Positions 12,154 through 21,773 of a stretch of DNA of 64,000 nt are shown piece by piece. The notes under the pieces are model-generated. The model saw nothing but the letters and a program-made list of their open reading frames with translations. It had not been told where the DNA came from and searched no databases. The first letter of the stretch is position 1. Every line of letters begins with the position of its first letter. The DNA is taken from assembly GCF_009208105.1 (NCBI RefSeq), contig NZ_WFKL01000001.1:248001-312000 (forward strand), written 5' to 3'. This DNA is from Rouxiella sp. S1S-2 (GTDB lineage Bacteria; Pseudomonadota; Gammaproteobacteria; Enterobacterales; Enterobacteriaceae). The position numbers were made by a program, and so were the translations under genes.

Positions 12154-13737
12154 ATGCAGTTATTGAACGCAGTGACCTTGCCCGAAATGATGGCCGGTCG
12201 ATTACGCGAGTTTTCCAACAATATTGCTATTGAATTCGGTGAGGAAAAATTTACTTATCAAGATATTGAACGGCTAAGTCAGTATTTTTTCCATTATTAC
12301 CAATCTTGCGGGCTGATAAAGGGCGACCATATTGGTATTCTTTCCGATGTCACTCCTTTGGCTATTAGTGCAATGCTTGGGGCGCTTTCAGCAGGATTGA
12401 TTTATATTCCCATCAATATCTATGCTCCCTCGGTGTGGGTCAGTAATTTAGTTATTTCCGCGGAGTTGAAACATGTTTTAGTGCAAAAAAGATATATTTC
12501 CGCACTTCGACAACTCACGGAATCTCAACCGATCACCGTATTGGATGATATCAATTTCGCCGAAGAGCAGAAAGCAACAACGCTAAAGGCTGAAAGAAAC
12601 ATCAGCGATAACGTGGCATATATTCTTTATACCTCCGGCTCTACCGGCACCCCAAAGGGTATTATGATCACCCATCGTAATGCCTGTTCCTTTATCTGCT
12701 GGATGAAAAAGGAATTTAACATCAATCCCCACGATCGGATTTTCAGTCGTGCACCGCTGCAGTTTGACCTTTCGGTATTCGACATATTTACCACCTTACT
12801 GAGTGGAGCATGCCTGGTTGTGGTGCCGGAAGGGTTTGAAAACACACCTAAAAATATCGTCAACTATATGCGCGATAAGGCTATTACCGTGGTGTACACG
12901 GTACCCTCTGCCTACATTCGCTGGCTAAACAAAGGAGATTTGGCACGCGGAATACCGAGTCTGCGAACGCTACTTTATGCGGGCGAGCCGTTTTCTCCCT
13001 CTTGGCTTAGGCGGGTGATGGACTGCCTGCCTGCGACCCAGGTGGCAAATATTTACGGCCCCACCGAAACCAATATTGTCACCTATCAATATGTGACTAC
13101 ACCTATTGAAGATACCGAAAGCATACCAATTGGTTTTCCCGTTGATGACGCAGAAATCTATATCGTTGACGAGGCGATGAAAAAACTTCCCAAAGGTGAC
13201 ATGGGGGAGATTTTGGTGCGTGGAAGCACCGTTTTTGCCGGTTACTTCAAGTCACCGCATCTTACTAAAGAGAAGCTTATTCAAAGTCCGTTTCACGATT
13301 ATCCTACGTTGATCTTTCGCACAGGCGACTATGGCTACATCAATCATAAAAGGGAAATCGTTTACAAAGGCAGAATCGACAATATGGTTAAAACACGTGG
13401 CTATCGAGTCGAAATAGGCGATGTGGAAAATGCTTTTGCTACCGTACAGGCGGTGGGAGAGGTTGCCATCATACCGCTACCGCATGATAAATATGGCACC
13501 ACTCTTCACGCCGTCCTCAGTTTAGCGATTACTGGCGATGCACTGCCTTCCATTAAGGAAAGGGTCGCCTGCATGTTACCCGACTATATGCTGCCCTATG
13601 ATTTTACGGTAATGGATGAATTACCTAAAACGTCGACAGGAAAAATCGATCGCGTCAGCTTAAAAGAACTCTGTCAGCGCCGGCTGGATGACTTAAAACT
13701 GTCATCCGTCGGTCATGATGCGCCTCAGGAGCAGTAA
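12154..13737 (+). CDS. Stand-alone amino-acid adenylation enzyme (NRPS A-domain type)
   Basis: 527-residue ANL-superfamily enzyme that should activate a carboxylic acid, probably an amino acid, as the acyl-AMP. Core motifs are A3 YTSGSTGTPKG (159-169), A4 FDLSVFDIF with Asp205 at the place that binds the substrate amino group in NRPS A domains, A5 YGPTETN (301-307), A7 RTGD (389-392), A8 GRIDNMVKTRGYRVE (406-420) and A10 PKTSTGKIDR with catalytic Lys497. No carrier-protein domain is fused. The layout and the FDLSV/YGPTETN stretch remind me of free-standing prolyl-type ligases such as PltF or PigI (recognition, not a search). DltA (D-alanine) is the main alternative. SD AGGGATG before the ATG. 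Confidence 0.85.
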   Translation: MQLLNAVTLPEMMAGRLREFSNNIAIEFGEEKFTYQDIERLSQYFFHYYQSCGLIKGDHIGILSDVTPLAISAMLGALSAGLIYIPINIYAPSVWVSNLVISAELKHVLVQKRYISALRQLTESQPITVLDDINFAEEQKATTLKAERNISDNVAYILYTSGSTGTPKGIMITHRNACSFICWMKKEFNINPHDRIFSRAPLQFDLSVFDIFTTLLSGACLVVVPEGFENTPKNIVNYMRDKAITVVYTVPSAYIRWLNKGDLARGIPSLRTLLYAGEPFSPSWLRRVMDCLPATQVANIYGPTETNIVTYQYVTTPIEDTESIPIGFPVDDAEIYIVDEAMKKLPKGDMGEILVRGSTVFAGYFKSPHLTKEKLIQSPFHDYPTLIFRTGDYGYINHKREIVYKGRIDNMVKTRGYRVEIGDVENAFATVQAVGEVAIIPLPHDKYGTTLHAVLSLAITGDALPSIKERVACMLPDYMLPYDFTVMDELPKTSTGKIDRVSLKELCQRRLDDLKLSSVGHDAPQEQ

Positions 13738-13739
13738 TA

Positions 13740-13889
13740 ATGGAAAGTCTGGTAACGGTAATCGAAACGGAGAGGTTACTCCTTAGCGCTTACAGCAATG
13801 AGGAGTTTCCGAATTGTATCAGGACGCACAAGCTACTTGCCACGTTCCACCCGGTGTGTCTAGGGGGGAGGGCGGGTAATAACGGTTAA
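13740..13889 (+). pseudogene. Truncated GNAT acetyltransferase (5' remnant)
   Basis: 49-codon reading frame whose ATG comes two bases after the TAA of the adenylation gene (TAATAATGG), behind AGGAG. Its first half, LVTVIETERLLLSAYSNEEF, has the N-terminus typical of RimJ/RimL-type GNAT acetyltransferases, which are normally 160-200 residues. It then runs into unrelated sequence and stops, with no acetyl-CoA-binding motif. I read it as the start of a fourth cassette gene cut off by a deletion that joined it to the pst promoter region. A genuine small protein is possible but less likely. Confidence 0.5.
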
Positions 13890-13919
13890 TAGGTAACCAC
13901 ATTGTCCGTATTTTGCGCG

Positions 13920-13970
13920 CTGTCACAAAACTGTCATATAAACTACATTTTACTGTCACTAAATTGTCCT
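13920..13970 (+). promoter_or_regulatory. Two Pho boxes of the pst promoter
   Basis: Two 18-bp matches to the PhoB box: ctgtcacaaaactgtcat at 13920-13937 and ctgtcactaaattgtcct at 13953-13970. They start 33 bp apart, about three helical turns. Phosphorylated PhoB binds such direct repeats and replaces the -35 contact of sigma70, so pstSCAB-phoU should be induced by phosphate starvation. Confidence 0.92.
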
Positions 13971-14045
13971 ATTTTCCTCCTGTGCCAAACACTTTACTAA
14001 GCTTCGACTTGAGTCGAATCAAATAAAAACCACCAGGAGTGGAAC

Positions 14046-15086
14046 ATGAAACTGATGCGTACCACCGTCGCCGGTATTGTGGCAGCGACTTTCTCTTTAA
14101 CAGCAATGTCCGCCTTCTCAGCAACTAATCTGACCGGTGCAGGCGGTACTTTCCCAGCTCCAGTTTATGCTAAATGGGCTGATTCTTATCAAAAAGCGAC
14201 GGGCGTTCAGGTTAACTACCAGGGCATCGGTTCTTCCGGCGGTATCAAGCAGATCATCGCTAAAACGGTTGATTTCGGTGCATCAGATGCGCCAATGAGC
14301 GATGCAGACCTCGAGAAAAATGGTTTGTTCCAGTTTCCAACCGTCATCGGTGGCGTTGTTCTGGCCGTTAACATCCCTGGTATTAAATCAGGCCAGTTGA
14401 CGCTGGACGGCAAAGCGCTGGGTGATATCTACCTGGGCAAAATCAAAAAGTGGAACGACGCAGAAATCACCAAGCTGAACCCAGGCCTGAAACTGCCTGA
14501 CACCAACATCGCCGTGGTTCGCCGTGCTGATGGTTCAGGTACCTCTTTCGTGTTCACCAGCTACCTGTCTAAAGCTAACGCCGACTGGAAAAAAGACATC
14601 GGCGTAGGCACGACCGTTAACTGGCCAACCGGTCTGGGCGGCAAAGGTAACGACGGCGTGGCCGCATTCGTTCAACGTCTGCCGGGTTCAATCGGTTACG
14701 TTGAGTATGCGTATGCCAAGCAAAACAACCTGACCTACACCAAACTGGTTGATGCCAGCGGTAAAGCCATTTCCCCATCCGAAGCCTCGTTCAGCGCCGC
14801 GGCGAAAGGCGCTGACTGGAGCAAGACCTTTGCTCAGGACCTGACTTTCCAGCAGGGCGATAACGCGTGGCCAATCTCTTCCACCACCTTTATTCTGGTC
14901 TATAAACAACAGCAGGATGCCGCCAAGGGCGCTGAAGTGCTGAAGTTCTTCGACTGGGCTTATAAAAACGGTGACAAGCTGACCACGGGTCTGGATTACG
15001 CCTCTCTGCCACAGTCTGTTGTTGCTCAAATTCAGGCTGCATGGAAATCCAACGTAAAAGACAGCAGCGGCAAGGCACTTTACTAG
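14046..15086 (+). CDS. pstS: Periplasmic phosphate-binding protein of the Pst transporter
   Basis: 346-residue periplasmic receptor that captures inorganic phosphate for the PstCAB transporter. It has a signal peptide ([18 protein letters not shown]..., cleavage after SAFSA near residue 25), then [11 protein letters not shown], and the phosphate-binding segments [15 protein letters not shown] and [10 protein letters not shown]. Same length as E. coli PstS. SD CAGGAGTGG. First gene after the Pho boxes; a hairpin separates it from pstC. Confidence 0.97.
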   Translation: MKLMRTTVAGIVAATFSLTAMSAFSATNLTGAGGTFPAPVYAKWADSYQKATGVQVNYQGIGSSGGIKQIIAKTVDFGASDAPMSDADLEKNGLFQFPTVIGGVVLAVNIPGIKSGQLTLDGKALGDIYLGKIKKWNDAEITKLNPGLKLPDTNIAVVRRADGSGTSFVFTSYLSKANADWKKDIGVGTTVNWPTGLGGKGNDGVAAFVQRLPGSIGYVEYAYAKQNNLTYTKLVDASGKAISPSEASFSAAAKGADWSKTFAQDLTFQQGDNAWPISSTTFILVYKQQQDAAKGAEVLKFFDWAYKNGDKLTTGLDYASLPQSVVAQIQAAWKSNVKDSSGKALY

Positions 15087-15130
15087 TAGCAGGCCCCCGG
15101 TCTGATATAAAGTACGAGTCTTCTGTCTCA

Positions 15131-15162
15131 TTCTCTCCCGATAACCCCTTGTCGGGAGAGAA
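15131..15162 (+). other. pstS-pstC intercistronic hairpin
   Basis: Perfect 11-bp inverted repeat (15131-15141 / 15152-15162, ttctctcccga / tcgggagagaa) with a 10-nt loop and no T-run. It lies between pstS and pstC. It probably protects the pstS transcript end or lowers expression of the membrane genes relative to the abundant binding protein (inference from position). Confidence 0.75.
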
Positions 15163-15188
15163 ATAAATCTGAAAAAGAAGAGAGTGTT

Positions 15189-16145
15189 ATGGCTGAAAAA
15201 ACGCCGTCCTTCAAAGCACCAAGCAAAAACGGTGACATTATCTTCGGCGCGCTGGTTAAACTGGCTGCGCTGATTACGCTATTGTTGCTCGGCGGGATCA
15301 TCATCTCGCTGTTTATTTCTTCCCTGCCTAGCATGGAGAAGTTTGGTTTTTCTTTCCTGTGGAATAAAACCTGGGACGTTCCCAACGAGCAATTTGGTGC
15401 ACTGGTTCCCATCTACGGAACGGTCGTGACATCCATCATTGCGCTGTTGATTGCCGTCCCGGTCAGCTTTGGTATCTCTCTGTTTCTAACCGAACTGGCG
15501 CCGAACTGGCTTAAACGTCCTTTGGGTATCGCTATAGAACTGTTGGCGGCTATCCCCAGTATTGTTTACGGCATGTGGGGCCTGTTCGTCTTTGCACCGC
15601 TGTTTGCTACCTACTTCCAGCAGCCGGTGGGTGACGTTCTCTCCGGCGTACCGATTATTGGCGCGCTGTTTGCCGGTCCGGGCTTCGGCATCGGTATTCT
15701 GGCGGCGGGCGTTATTCTGGCCATCATGATCATTCCTTACATCGCTTCGGTCATGCGCGACGTGTTCGAGCAAACGCCGGTGATGATGAAAGAGTCGGCC
15801 TACGGCATTGGCTGTACCACCTGGGAAGTCATTTGGCGCATCGTTTTACCGTTTACTAAGAACGGCGTTATCGGCGGCATCATGCTGGGACTGGGACGCG
15901 CGCTTGGCGAAACGATGGCGGTGACCTTTATTATCGGTAACACCTACCAGCTCGACAGCGCATCGCTTTACATGCCGGGAAACAGTATTACCTCGGCGCT
16001 GGCTAACGAATTTGCCGAAGCCGCTTCGGGTCTACATACGTCAGCCCTGATGGAGCTTGGCCTGATCCTGTTCGTGATCACCTTTATCGTGCTGGCGCTG
16101 TCAAAACTGATGATCCTGCGTCTTGCCAAGAATGAGGGGCGTTAA
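15189..16145 (+). CDS. pstC: Phosphate ABC transporter permease PstC
   Basis: 318-residue inner-membrane permease that, with PstA, forms the phosphate channel. It has about six hydrophobic helices; the cytoplasmic EAA loop that contacts the ATPase is [22 protein letters not shown], followed by [15 protein letters not shown]. Length is within one residue of E. coli. The N-terminus is [13 protein letters not shown]. pstA begins just one base after its TAA. Confidence 0.96.
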   Translation: MAEKTPSFKAPSKNGDIIFGALVKLAALITLLLLGGIIISLFISSLPSMEKFGFSFLWNKTWDVPNEQFGALVPIYGTVVTSIIALLIAVPVSFGISLFLTELAPNWLKRPLGIAIELLAAIPSIVYGMWGLFVFAPLFATYFQQPVGDVLSGVPIIGALFAGPGFGIGILAAGVILAIMIIPYIASVMRDVFEQTPVMMKESAYGIGCTTWEVIWRIVLPFTKNGVIGGIMLGLGRALGETMAVTFIIGNTYQLDSASLYMPGNSITSALANEFAEAASGLHTSALMELGLILFVITFIVLALSKLMILRLAKNEGR

Positions 16146-16146
16146 G

Positions 16147-17034
16147 ATGGCAACTCTTGAAATGCAAAGCAACGACGCACTGCTCGCATCACGCCGCAAA
16201 CGTCAGGCGTGGCGCAGGCAGAAAAATCGCCTCGCGCTGCTCCTGTCAATGGCGACCATGGTGTTTGGCCTGTTCTGGCTGGTCTGGATCCTGTTTACTA
16301 CGGTCACTAAAGGCATCGACGGCATGTCTCTGGCGCTGTTTACCCAGAACACGCCACCGCCTAATACCGACGGCGGCGGATTAGCCAACGCCATCGCAGG
16401 CAGCGGCCTGATGATTTTGTGGGCCACGGTCGTGGGCACGCCGTTGGGGATTATGGCGGGCGTCTATCTCGCCGAATACGGCCGTAAATCCTGGCTGGCT
16501 GAAGTGATTCGTTTTATTAACGATATCCTTCTCTCGGCGCCCTCTATCGTGGTTGGCCTCTTCGTTTACACGATTGTCGTGGCAAAGATGGGGCACTTCT
16601 CCGGTTGGGCCGGCATTATCGCCCTTGCGCTGCTGCAGGTGCCTATCGTTATCCGTACTACCGAAAACATGCTTAAACTGGTGCCGGACAGCCTGCGTGA
16701 AGCGGCCTACGCACTGGGTACGCCAAAGTGGAAGATGATTTCTGCCATTACGCTGAAAGCCTCGGTCTCCGGAATTATTACCGGTGTCTTGTTGGCCATC
16801 GCCCGTATCGCCGGTGAAACCGCGCCATTGCTGTTTACCTCGCTCTCCAACCAGTTCTGGAGCACCGATTTAATGCAGCCTATCGCCAACCTCCCGGTCA
16901 CCATATTTAAGTTTGCCATGAGCCCGTTCTCGCAGTGGCAAGAGATGGCGTGGGCAGGCGTGTTGCTGATTACTGTGTGCGTACTGCTGCTGAATATCCT
17001 GGCTAGGGTCATTTTTGCCCAGAAAAAGCAGTGA
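16147..17034 (+). CDS. pstA: Phosphate ABC transporter permease PstA
   Basis: 295-residue partner permease of PstC, with about six hydrophobic helices and the EAA loop [19 protein letters not shown]. The frame is open upstream inside pstC, but ATG 16147 fits best: it follows the pstC stop by one base, has GAGGGGCG upstream, and gives the E. coli-like start [13 protein letters not shown]. Translation is probably coupled to pstC. Confidence 0.96.
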   Translation: MATLEMQSNDALLASRRKRQAWRRQKNRLALLLSMATMVFGLFWLVWILFTTVTKGIDGMSLALFTQNTPPPNTDGGGLANAIAGSGLMILWATVVGTPLGIMAGVYLAEYGRKSWLAEVIRFINDILLSAPSIVVGLFVYTIVVAKMGHFSGWAGIIALALLQVPIVIRTTENMLKLVPDSLREAAYALGTPKWKMISAITLKASVSGIITGVLLAIARIAGETAPLLFTSLSNQFWSTDLMQPIANLPVTIFKFAMSPFSQWQEMAWAGVLLITVCVLLLNILARVIFAQKKQ

Positions 17035-17068
17035 TGACAAAAAATTTTGATTACAGAGAGATGTCTTA

Positions 17069-17845
17069 ATGAGTCGAATGACCGATGCATCCAATACTAA
17101 AATCCAGGTCCGCGACCTGAATTTCTATTACGGCAAATTCCATGCGTTGAAAAACATCTCCCTGGACATTGCCAAAAACGAAGTGACTGCCTTTATCGGT
17201 CCGTCAGGCTGCGGTAAATCAACACTTCTGCGCACCTTTAACAAGATGTATCAGCTTTATCCTGACCAGCGCGCCGAGGGTGAAATTTTACTCGACGGCG
17301 AAAATATTCTGGTTGATAAGCAGGACATCGCCCTGCTGCGTGCCAAAGTGGGGATGGTGTTCCAAAAGCCGACGCCGTTCCCGATGTCGATTTATGACAA
17401 CATCGCGTTTGGCGTGCGTCTGTTCGAGAAACTGTCGCGCACCGATATGGACGAGCGCGTGCAGTGGGCATTAACCAAAGCGGCGCTGTGGAATGAGTCA
17501 AAAGACAAGCTGCACCAGAGCGGTTACAGCCTCTCGGGTGGCCAGCAGCAGCGTTTGTGTATTGCGCGCGGCATTGCCATTCGCCCTGACGTACTGCTGC
17601 TCGACGAACCTTGTTCGGCACTGGACCCTATATCTACCGGGCGCATTGAAGAGCTGATTACCGAGCTGAAATCCGACTACACGGTGGTGATTGTTACCCA
17701 CAATATGCAGCAGGCGGCACGCTGCTCGGACCGTACGGCGTTTATGTATCTCGGTGAACTGATTGAATACAGCGATACCGACTCATTGTTCACCTCACCT
17801 GCTCAAAAGCAGACCGAGGACTACATTACTGGCCGCTACGGTTGA
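17069..17845 (+). CDS. pstB: Phosphate ABC transporter ATP-binding protein PstB
   Basis: 258-residue ATPase that powers phosphate import. Walker A is GPSGCGKS (44-51), the ABC signature is LSGGQQQR (155-162), Walker B is LLLDEP (176-181), and the switch His is in VIVTHNMQQ. It ends [10 protein letters not shown] as in E. coli. The start could also be ATG 17078; 17069 was taken because it is nearer the family length. phoU follows after 9 nt. Confidence 0.96.
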   Translation: MSRMTDASNTKIQVRDLNFYYGKFHALKNISLDIAKNEVTAFIGPSGCGKSTLLRTFNKMYQLYPDQRAEGEILLDGENILVDKQDIALLRAKVGMVFQKPTPFPMSIYDNIAFGVRLFEKLSRTDMDERVQWALTKAALWNESKDKLHQSGYSLSGGQQQRLCIARGIAIRPDVLLLDEPCSALDPISTGRIEELITELKSDYTVVIVTHNMQQAARCSDRTAFMYLGELIEYSDTDSLFTSPAQKQTEDYITGRYG

Positions 17846-17854
17846 GGAAACAAC

Positions 17855-18610
17855 ATGGACAATCTGAATCTTAACAAACATATTTCAGCCCAGTTCAACG
17901 CCGAGCTCGAGCACATCCGTACTCAGGTTCTGGCCATGGGCGGCCTAGTTGAACAGCAGCTTACCGATGCTATTACCGCGATGCACAATCAGGACGGTGA
18001 ACTGGCCGAGCGCGTTATTCAGGGCGATGACAAGGTCAATATGATGGAAGTGGCGATTGATGAAGCCTGCGTGCGCATCATCGCTAAACGTCAGCCCACA
18101 GCCAGCGATTTGCGCATGGTGATGGCGATCATCAAGACGATTTCTGAGCTTGAGCGCATCGGCGACGTGGCAGACAAAATTTGCCGCACCGCGCTGGAAA
18201 AATTCTCGCATTTGCATCAGCCACTGCTGGTCAGCCTTGAGTCGTTGGGGCGTCACACTGTGCAAATGCTGCACGACGTGCTTGATGCGTTTGCACGTAT
18301 GGATCTCGATGAAGCGATTCGAATTTATCGTGAAGACAAAAAGGTCGATCAGGAATACGAAGGCATCGTACGTCAGTTAATGACTTACATGATGGAAGAC
18401 CCTCGCACCATTCCTAGTATTTTGACCGCCTTGTTCTGTGCCCGTTCTATTGAGCGTATCGGCGACCGCTGCCAGAACATTTGCGAGATCATTTTCTATT
18501 TCGTTAAAGGTCAGGACTTCCGCCACGTAGGGGGAGACGCGCTGGAGAAACTGCTGGCGGGTGAGAAGAGCACTAAAGACAGGGCTGATAAGGCTGACAA
18601 AGCCGAGTAA
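17855..18610 (+). CDS. phoU: Phosphate-signalling protein PhoU
   Basis: 251-residue cytoplasmic protein of two similar three-helix bundles that connects the Pst transporter to the PhoR kinase and turns off the Pho response when phosphate is plentiful. The metal-binding repeats are visible as [12 protein letters not shown] and [12 protein letters not shown]. It has a lysine/aspartate-rich tail (about 10 residues longer than E. coli as I recall it). Last gene of the pst operon, followed by a terminator. Confidence 0.96.
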   Translation: MDNLNLNKHISAQFNAELEHIRTQVLAMGGLVEQQLTDAITAMHNQDGELAERVIQGDDKVNMMEVAIDEACVRIIAKRQPTASDLRMVMAIIKTISELERIGDVADKICRTALEKFSHLHQPLLVSLESLGRHTVQMLHDVLDAFARMDLDEAIRIYREDKKVDQEYEGIVRQLMTYMMEDPRTIPSILTALFCARSIERIGDRCQNICEIIFYFVKGQDFRHVGGDALEKLLAGEKSTKDRADKADKAE

Positions 18611-18634
18611 CGCGCTGACGTCCTCTAAGATTTA

Positions 18635-18672
18635 AAAAAATGCCCGACAGATAACTGTTCGGGCGTTTTTTT
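18635..18672 (+). terminator. Terminator between phoU and the converging TetR gene
   Basis: GC stem gcccga (18642-18647) / tcgggc (18659-18664), preceded by a run of A and followed by a run of eight T. The A/T flanks on both sides make it suitable for both the phoU transcript and the regulator gene that converges from the right. Confidence 0.9.
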
Positions 18673-18696
18673 TATCGTTGGCCTGAGTCAGCGGCG

Positions 18697-19341
18697 CTAG
18701 ATCATCAAATAGCGCAGTGCAACCATAACCGCAAGCTGGCGATAATGTGCATTTTGCGCGTCAAACTCATCCGGATTCTCAAACAAGGCGCCAAAGGTGT
18801 ACTGGTTGGCAACCTGATGAACACAAAGGCTGCTTATCAAACGGTGAACGTCTCGCGCCTGAGCATCTTCTTTGAAAAGATGACTTTTTTTGCCGCGTTC
18901 CAAAATATCATCCAACAGCGTCAGCGCCGTTTGGTTCAAGGCCCGAATGCTGGTGGACTGACGAATAAAACGCCCGCGCAGCATGTTTTCTGTTGAAACA
19001 ATGCGGATGAATTCCGGGTGCGCGACGTGAAAGTCAAAGCTGGCCTCAACCAGTTTAACAATCGCTTCAGCTGGCGGATAAGCCGAAAGATCGAGTTCAA
19101 GCTCATGTTTACGCAGGCAGCGATAAACGTGCTCCAAAACCTGCATATAAAGCGCTTCTTTCGACTTAAAGTGATAGACCACCATGCGCTTGGTGGTATC
19201 CGCATTGGAGGCGATGTTTTCCATCCGTGCGCCCATTAAACCGGACTCGGCGAACTCATTTAATGCGCTGTCAAAAATGCGCTGCTTGAGGCCTATGGGA
19301 TCGTTTTTACGCCCCGTTGTCTGAGGGCTTTGGCTAGTCAG
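18697..19341 (-). CDS. TetR/AcrR family transcriptional regulator with apparent CTG start
   Basis: 214-residue repressor-type protein. The N-terminal helix-turn-helix includes GLKQRIFDSALNEFAESGL, MENIASNADTTKRMVVYHF and KSKEALY. A helical ligand-binding domain follows. The first ATG (19236) would remove the first half of the DNA-binding domain. The frame is open upstream to a stop before 19401 and contains no ATG, GTG or TTG. The only sensible start is CTG at 19341, six bases after a perfect AAGGAG. Target and ligand are unknown; it is not adjacent to an obvious divergent target gene. Confidence 0.75.
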   Translation of the reverse strand: MTSQSPQTTGRKNDPIGLKQRIFDSALNEFAESGLMGARMENIASNADTTKRMVVYHFKSKEALYMQVLEHVYRCLRKHELELDLSAYPPAEAIVKLVEASFDFHVAHPEFIRIVSTENMLRGRFIRQSTSIRALNQTALTLLDDILERGKKSHLFKEDAQARDVHRLISSLCVHQVANQYTFGALFENPDEFDAQNAHYRQLAVMVALRYLMI

Positions 19342-19423
19342 CGTCTTCTCCTTAACGGAAACTGTGTGGTCTTGCTCAAGAGTAACGACTGTGAAGTCGA
19401 GTTACAAATCAAATTGATGGCGC

Positions 19424-20089
19424 TTATTTGACGATATCGTAGCCTTTTTCCCGCCAGATTGCGGCGAGTTGATGCATATCTGTGAAGGCGGTAACCAGAG
19501 GATGATCAATCACCGGATTGTGCGGGTCCGCACAGTAATAATAAACCGGGATTTTTGCAGCAATGCCCGCCTGCACGCCTGCCACAGAGTCTTCGACCAA
19601 GAGGCAACTTTCGATAGGCACCTGCATTTTTTCGGCGGCGTGGAACAACAGAGTCGGGTCCGGCTTCCAGCGCTGCAAATCGTAGCCGCTGTAAAGCTTA
19701 TCGCCCATAAAAGGCAACAGGCCGGTTAATCCCAGTGAGTGCTGCATTTTGCTGACTGGCCCGTTGGAGACCACGCACATTGGCACCTTTATCACCTCCA
19801 GCAGCTCTTTGGCCCCCTCAATGGCTTCAAGCTTCTCGTCAAACAGACGCGCCACGTGCTGGCGGAAAACCACCTCCATCTCTTCTTTGGTTGCCTCTAG
19901 CTCGTGCTGCTGATTAATGATGGCGACAATTTCATACAGTTTCACCCCTTTATACTTGGTGAACATCTCGTCATAAGAAACGGTAACGCCAAAGTGGGCA
20001 AACATCAGCACGTAGGCTTCACAACACAGCCGCTCACTGTCGACCAGCGTGCCGTCGCAGTCAAAAAAAACGCATTCTATCCGGGACAT
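19424..20089 (-). CDS. yieH: HAD-family phosphatase YieH (6-phosphogluconate phosphatase)
   Basis: 221-residue phosphoglucomutase-like HAD hydrolase. Motif I DCDGT has nucleophile Asp10 and Asp12, motif II is VVSNGP, Lys is in RWKPDP, and motif IV is LLVEDSVAG. It aligns along its length with E. coli YieH, which removes phosphate from small phosphorylated compounds including 6-phosphogluconate. An upstream in-frame ATG (20113) exists, but ATG 20089 has AAGGATGG just before it and gives the usual MSRIE start. Divergent from adeP, as in E. coli. Confidence 0.92.
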   Translation of the reverse strand: MSRIECVFFDCDGTLVDSERLCCEAYVLMFAHFGVTVSYDEMFTKYKGVKLYEIVAIINQQHELEATKEEMEVVFRQHVARLFDEKLEAIEGAKELLEVIKVPMCVVSNGPVSKMQHSLGLTGLLPFMGDKLYSGYDLQRWKPDPTLLFHAAEKMQVPIESCLLVEDSVAGVQAGIAAKIPVYYYCADPHNPVIDHPLVTAFTDMHQLAAIWREKGYDIVK

Positions 20090-20356
20090 ATTCCATCCTT
20101 TTTCTGAATTCATTCGTCTGGTTTATGACATTGTGCCAATCCCCATCTTACAGAATATAGGCGCGGGTTCCGACCCTCTTATTGCGCTTGCTGACAGATA
20201 AAATGTGAATAAATAAGTGTTAAAAACCAGCAGTTGCTCCGAATTGTGGTCTGAAGATTGTAAAAGTGCCCTAAAAAGCAGCAGATTCATCTCATCCTTT
20301 TAAATATTTGGGGTAGGATAGCGGCCGACTGATTTTTCCCTCTTTGGAACTCAATA

Positions 20357-21694
20357 ATGAGCACACCACAACACAACGCCAGCGCCGGAAAAGGGCTGCT
20401 AGAACGTCTGTTCAAACTGACTCAGCACGGCACCACGCTTAGAACTGAAACGGTTGCCGGGTTCACTACCTTCCTGACCATGGTGTATATCGTATTCGTT
20501 AACCCACAGATATTGGGCGTAGCGGGCATGGATAAGCAGGCGGTGTTTGTCACGACCTGTCTGATAGCCGCGTTTGGCAGCATCCTGATGGGGTTGATAG
20601 CTAATTTGCCCGTCGCGCTGGCACCGGCAATGGGCCTAAATGCTTTCTTTGCCTTCGTGGTGGTCGGTGCGATGGGGATTTCGTGGCAGGTCGGAATGGG
20701 CGCAATCTTCTGGGGAGCTGTCGGTTTGCTGTTGCTGACCCTGTTCCGCGTTCGCTATTGGATGATAGCCAACATTCCGGTCAGTTTACGCATCGGCATT
20801 ACTAGCGGGATCGGATTATTTATCGGCATGATGGGGCTTAAAAACGCCGGTATCGTGGTGGCAAACCCGGACACCTTCGTGGCAATTGGCAATCTGACCT
20901 CCCACTCGGTGCTGCTCGGCGCACTGGGCTTCTTTATCATAGCCATTCTCGCGGCCCGTAACATTCACGCCGCCGTTTTGATTTCAATCATTATCACCAC
21001 GCTGATAGGTTGGGCGCTGGGTGACGTGCACTATGCCGGTATCTGGTCGATGCCGCCGAGTGTGACCTCGGTAGTGGGTCAGGTTGATATTAAAGGTGCG
21101 TTAAACGTCGGGCTGGCGGGCGTTATTTTCTCGTTTATGTTGGTTAACCTGTTCGACTCGTCTGGAACCCTGATTGGAGTAACCGATAAGGCCGGATTGA
21201 CCGACAGCGAGGGGAAGTTCCCGCAAATGAAGCAGGCGCTGTTTGTTGACAGTGTTAGCTCGGTAGCGGGGTCTTTCATCGGCACGTCTTCGGTCACGGC
21301 CTACATTGAAAGCTGCTCGGGTGTATCGATTGGTGGCCGGACCGGCCTGACCGCGGTAGTCACCGGTATTTTATTCCTGTTGGTGATTTTTATTTCGCCT
21401 TTGGCCGGCATGGTGCCAAGCTACGCCGCCGCCGGTGCGCTGATTTACGTCGGCGTGCTAATGACCTCAAGTCTGGCGCGCGTCACCTGGGACGACCTCA
21501 CTGAAGCCGTTCCGGCATTTGTCACCGCCGTCATGATGCCGTTCAGTTTCTCTATCACCGAGGGCATCGCCCTGGGCTTTATTTCTTATGTGGTGATGAA
21601 GCTGGGAACCGGTCGCTGGAGAGAAATAAGCCCGTGCGTGGTGGTGGTCACACTGCTGTTCGTGTTGAAGATTGTATTTATCGACAGTAAATAA
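20357..21694 (+). CDS. adeP: Adenine:H+ permease
   Basis: 445-residue NCS2/AzgA-type purine transporter in the inner membrane with about 12-14 hydrophobic segments. Family motifs are GFTTFLTMVYIVFVNPQI near the N-terminus, LAPAMGLNAFFAF, and the substrate-site regions LVNLFDSSGTLIGVT and GTSSVTAYIES. Length and sequence match E. coli AdeP (YieG/PurP). The 267-nt gap from the divergent yieH holds no other gene. I saw no PurR box (ACGCAAACGTTTGCGT-like) and no purine riboswitch in it. Confidence 0.95.
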   Translation: MSTPQHNASAGKGLLERLFKLTQHGTTLRTETVAGFTTFLTMVYIVFVNPQILGVAGMDKQAVFVTTCLIAAFGSILMGLIANLPVALAPAMGLNAFFAFVVVGAMGISWQVGMGAIFWGAVGLLLLTLFRVRYWMIANIPVSLRIGITSGIGLFIGMMGLKNAGIVVANPDTFVAIGNLTSHSVLLGALGFFIIAILAARNIHAAVLISIIITTLIGWALGDVHYAGIWSMPPSVTSVVGQVDIKGALNVGLAGVIFSFMLVNLFDSSGTLIGVTDKAGLTDSEGKFPQMKQALFVDSVSSVAGSFIGTSSVTAYIESCSGVSIGGRTGLTAVVTGILFLLVIFISPLAGMVPSYAAAGALIYVGVLMTSSLARVTWDDLTEAVPAFVTAVMMPFSFSITEGIALGFISYVVMKLGTGRWREISPCVVVVTLLFVLKIVFIDSK

Positions 21695-21702
21695 GTTGAC
21701 CC

Positions 21703-21739
21703 AAAAAAACCTTTCCCCCGTTGAAAAAAGGGGGAAAGG
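21703..21739 (-). terminator. Terminator between adeP and chrR
   Basis: Perfect 10-bp hairpin cctttccccc (21710-21719) / gggggaaagg (21730-21739). On the minus strand it is followed by seven T residues (the AAAAAAA at 21703-21709), so it clearly ends the chrR-yieE transcript. On the plus strand it lacks a good T-run but may still slow adeP readthrough. Confidence 0.88.
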
Positions 21740-21773
21740 GCAGGATCGCCGAAACAATCCACTCTACATAGAT

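Noticed and set aside
9819-13737. Prodigiosin (pig) gene cluster
   Set aside because: The enzyme types overlap (PLP synthase, methyltransferase, prolyl-type ligase), but the carrier proteins, oxidases and the condensing enzyme PigC are all missing.
20090-20356. Purine riboswitch or PurR operator before adeP
   Set aside because: Neither the three-way-junction conserved bases of a purine riboswitch nor a PurR palindrome could be found.
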